Shown here piece after piece: positions 62,316 through 64,000 of a DNA stretch of 64,000 nt. The notes below the pieces were generated by a model. The model was not told where the DNA came from and did not search any database. It saw only the letters and a program-made list of their open reading frames with translations. A program made the translations under genes and the position numbers. Positions within the stretch are counted from its first letter, which is position 1; each line of letters starts with the position of its first letter. The DNA comes from Pseudovibrio flavus (GTDB lineage: Bacteria; Pseudomonadota; Alphaproteobacteria; Rhizobiales; Stappiaceae): contig NZ_SMMA01000065.1 in NCBI RefSeq assembly GCF_009711345.1, forward strand, positions 231,042-295,041, written 5' to 3'.

Positions 62316-63611
62316 ATGGCCGTAGTACTTTCTTTCGATCAGCAGAATTTTGAAGATGAAATCAACCGTTTGCTGACAAGCAAGCGTGAAGTTTCCGAGG
62401 ACGTGGATCATGTGGTCCGCGATATTCTGCATCATGTACATGAAAGAGGTGATGCGGCCCTTCTGGAGTATACGCAGAAGTTTGATCGTCTGCCGGCTAA
62501 TTCCGTTGCAGACCTCAAAGTAAGCGCCGAAGAGATTGAAGCTGCAATCGCGCAAGTGCCGGAAGAAACCTACAAGGCACTTGAACTAGCACAGCAGCGT
62601 ATTCGCTTCCACCATGAAAAGCAGATGCCTGAGAGCATGCGCTACATGGACCCGATTGGTGTAGAACTGGGCTCTATCTGGACCGCAGTTGAAGCCGTTG
62701 GTGTTTATGTGCCAGGTGGCACTGCGAGCTATCCATCATCCGTTCTCATGAACGTTGTTCCAGCCAAAGTTGCTGGCGTAGAACGCATTGTCATGGTCGT
62801 TCCAAGCCCGGATGGTGTGCTGAACCCTGCCGTTCTGGCTGCTGCAAAAATCGCAGGTGTTACCGAGATCTACAAAATCGGTGGTGCACAGGCTGTTGCG
62901 GCTCTCGCTTATGGTACTGAAACCATCAAGCCAGTCAGCAAGATCGTTGGTCCGGGAAATGCATTCGTCGCCGCTGCAAAGCGCCGTGTATTCGGCATTG
63001 TCGGCATCGATATGATTGCCGGCCCTTCGGAAATTCTGGTCGTTGCAGATGACAGCGCGAACCCTAATTGGGTTGCTGTAGATCTTCTGTCTCAGGCAGA
63101 GCACGACGCGGTAGCGCAGTCGATCCTTATTACTGATAGTGCTGAACTGGCAAAGGCCGCTGCTGAAGAGGTCGAGAAGGAACTTGCTATTCTTCCTCGC
63201 GCTGATGTTGCCCGTCAAAGCTGGAATGAGTTTGGCGCAATCATTGTGGCCAAGGATCTCGATCAGGCGATGGTGCTTTCCAACCGTTTTGCGCCAGAGC
63301 ACCTTGAGCTATGCGTAAATGATCCTGATAGCCTGCTGCCAAAGATGCGCAACGCAGGTGCTGTCTTCATGGGCCATTTCACGCCAGAGGCAATCGGTGA
63401 CTATGTTGGCGGCTCCAACCATGTGCTTCCAACAGCACGCTCTGCAAAGTTCTCCTCCGGCTTGTCCGTTCTGGAGTTTGTAAAGCGTACATCCTTGCTG
63501 CGCTGTAATGCAGAAAACCTTGCAAAAATCGGTCCTGCAGCCATTAACTTAGCTGAGACTGAGGGATTGCACGCACATGGTAAGTCGGTTGCTATCAGGT
63601 TAGACCTGTAG
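62316..63611 (+). CDS. hisD: Histidinol dehydrogenase
   Basis: Zinc enzyme of 431 aa that oxidises L-histidinol to L-histidine in two NAD-dependent steps. Conserved blocks are YVPGGTASYPSSVLMN, GPGNAFVAAAKRRVFG, IDMIAGPSEILVVAD, the zinc region LSQAEHDAVAQS and RFAPEHLELCV, and the C-terminal GLHAHGKS. The start is the ATG at 62316. Other his genes are not in the window. Confidence 0.97.
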   Translation: MAVVLSFDQQNFEDEINRLLTSKREVSEDVDHVVRDILHHVHERGDAALLEYTQKFDRLPANSVADLKVSAEEIEAAIAQVPEETYKALELAQQRIRFHHEKQMPESMRYMDPIGVELGSIWTAVEAVGVYVPGGTASYPSSVLMNVVPAKVAGVERIVMVVPSPDGVLNPAVLAAAKIAGVTEIYKIGGAQAVAALAYGTETIKPVSKIVGPGNAFVAAAKRRVFGIVGIDMIAGPSEILVVADDSANPNWVAVDLLSQAEHDAVAQSILITDSAELAKAAAEEVEKELAILPRADVARQSWNEFGAIIVAKDLDQAMVLSNRFAPEHLELCVNDPDSLLPKMRNAGAVFMGHFTPEAIGDYVGGSNHVLPTARSAKFSSGLSVLEFVKRTSLLRCNAENLAKIGPAAINLAETEGLHAHGKSVAIRLDL

Positions 63612-63650
63612 TTAGAGTAATCCCGATTTCATTCCGATGAGCAGATATTG

Positions 63651-64000
63651 ATGAACGATTCAGTTTCCGGCAACAACTCGGCGGAGCAGGAGCAGACCAG
63701 CGAGCGCTTGTTCGAAGTGGTGCTGGATCCCGAGTCTATTCTGCGTTCTAACAAGGATGTTGAGAGAGAGCGTAAAGTCGCAATCTTTGACCTTGTTGAA
63801 GATAATCGGTTTTCTCCGGTGGGGGCCAACTGTGGCCCTTACCGACTGGACCTCGCACTGGCCAAGCGCAAGCTTGTATTCATGATCCGCGACGAATGCG
63901 GCAGCGAGGTCACCACCCACATTCTGTCTTTGACGCCGTTCCGGCGCATTATCAAAGACTACTTCCTCATTTGTGACAGCTACTTTGAAGCTATCCGTTC
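63651..64000 (+). CDS. UPF0262 family protein (5' part)
   Basis: The first 116 codons of a gene cut by the window edge. The sequence [20 protein letters not shown], then [11 protein letters not shown] and [16 protein letters not shown], is characteristic of UPF0262, a small alphaproteobacterial family of unknown function that commonly follows hisD. The ATG at 63651 is 39 bases after the hisD stop. The usual length of about 160 aa means most of the protein is seen. Confidence 0.9.
   Translation, partial: MNDSVSGNNSAEQEQTSERLFEVVLDPESILRSNKDVERERKVAIFDLVEDNRFSPVGANCGPYRLDLALAKRKLVFMIRDECGSEVTTHILSLTPFRRIIKDYFLICDSYFEAIR

Noticed and set aside
1-64000. CRISPR arrays, insertion sequences and prophage genes
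   Set aside because: No regularly spaced repeats, transposase or phage-like proteins were seen in any part of the window.

Overview
The window is a contiguous piece of chromosome from an alphaproteobacterium, most likely of the order Hyphomicrobiales (Rhizobiales). The supporting markers are a Shemin-type 5-aminolevulinate synthase, a FixL-FixJ-FixK oxygen cascade, a PodJ-like polarity protein, the ligase-associated DNA repair cluster, and the order murA - DUF2948 - hisD - UPF0262. Base composition looks near 50-55% GC by eye. A marine Stappiaceae member such as Pseudovibrio would fit, but this is an inference from family resemblance. I see no transposase, integrase, phage gene, rRNA or CRISPR array.

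Layout. 1-4.5 kb: end of a DUF952 gene, pyrD, a MATE exporter, a class II histone-deacetylase-like hydrolase, a b561-type cytochrome and a small DUF6460 membrane protein. 4.7-12.2 kb: a minus-strand fatty-acid oxidation block (fadB-like, fadA, glutathione S-transferase, acyl-CoA dehydrogenase, short-chain dehydrogenase, MerR regulator). 12.7-18.7 kb: a large PodJ-like protein, then a TauE/SafE transporter translationally coupled to a TIGR02186 membrane protein. 18.7-25.3 kb: the ligase-associated DNA repair cluster, with phosphoesterase and helicase on one strand and exonuclease, an NTF2-like protein and a ligase-shaped protein on the other. 25.4-31.7 kb: assorted metabolic genes (DsbA-fold isomerase, thioesterase, esterase, YjbQ, prolyl aminopeptidase, lipid A acyltransferase).

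31.8-38.7 kb holds an acetate-type sodium symporter with its DUF4212 partner, a LuxR-type response regulator, and a hybrid histidine kinase whose sensor half is itself a sodium/solute symporter fold. 39.7-57.9 kb is a low-oxygen island: fixL-fixJ, a lone receiver protein, fixK, hemN, an AbrB-type membrane protein, the cbb3 oxidase operon ccoNOQP, its assembly operon ccoGHIS, an EAL phosphodiesterase and hemA. Three FixK/FNR-type boxes lie before hemN, the AbrB-type gene and ccoN, so the island reads as one circuit: FixL senses oxygen, FixJ should raise FixK, and FixK switches on the high-affinity oxidase and haem synthesis. 58-64 kb: a CheY-like protein, two identical tRNA-Thr genes, small proteins, murA, DUF2948, hisD and the start of a UPF0262 gene.

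The most notable points are: (1) the gene in the ligase slot of the DNA repair cluster keeps the ligase's length and flanking domains but has lost the nucleotidyl-transfer lysine motif and other catalytic motifs; (2) ccoO carries a one-base frameshift in a run of G next to its membrane anchor; (3) hemN has a perfect FNR box spaced so that its transcript should begin at or beside the start codon; (4) a FixT-like receiver with three cysteines sits between fixJ and fixK.
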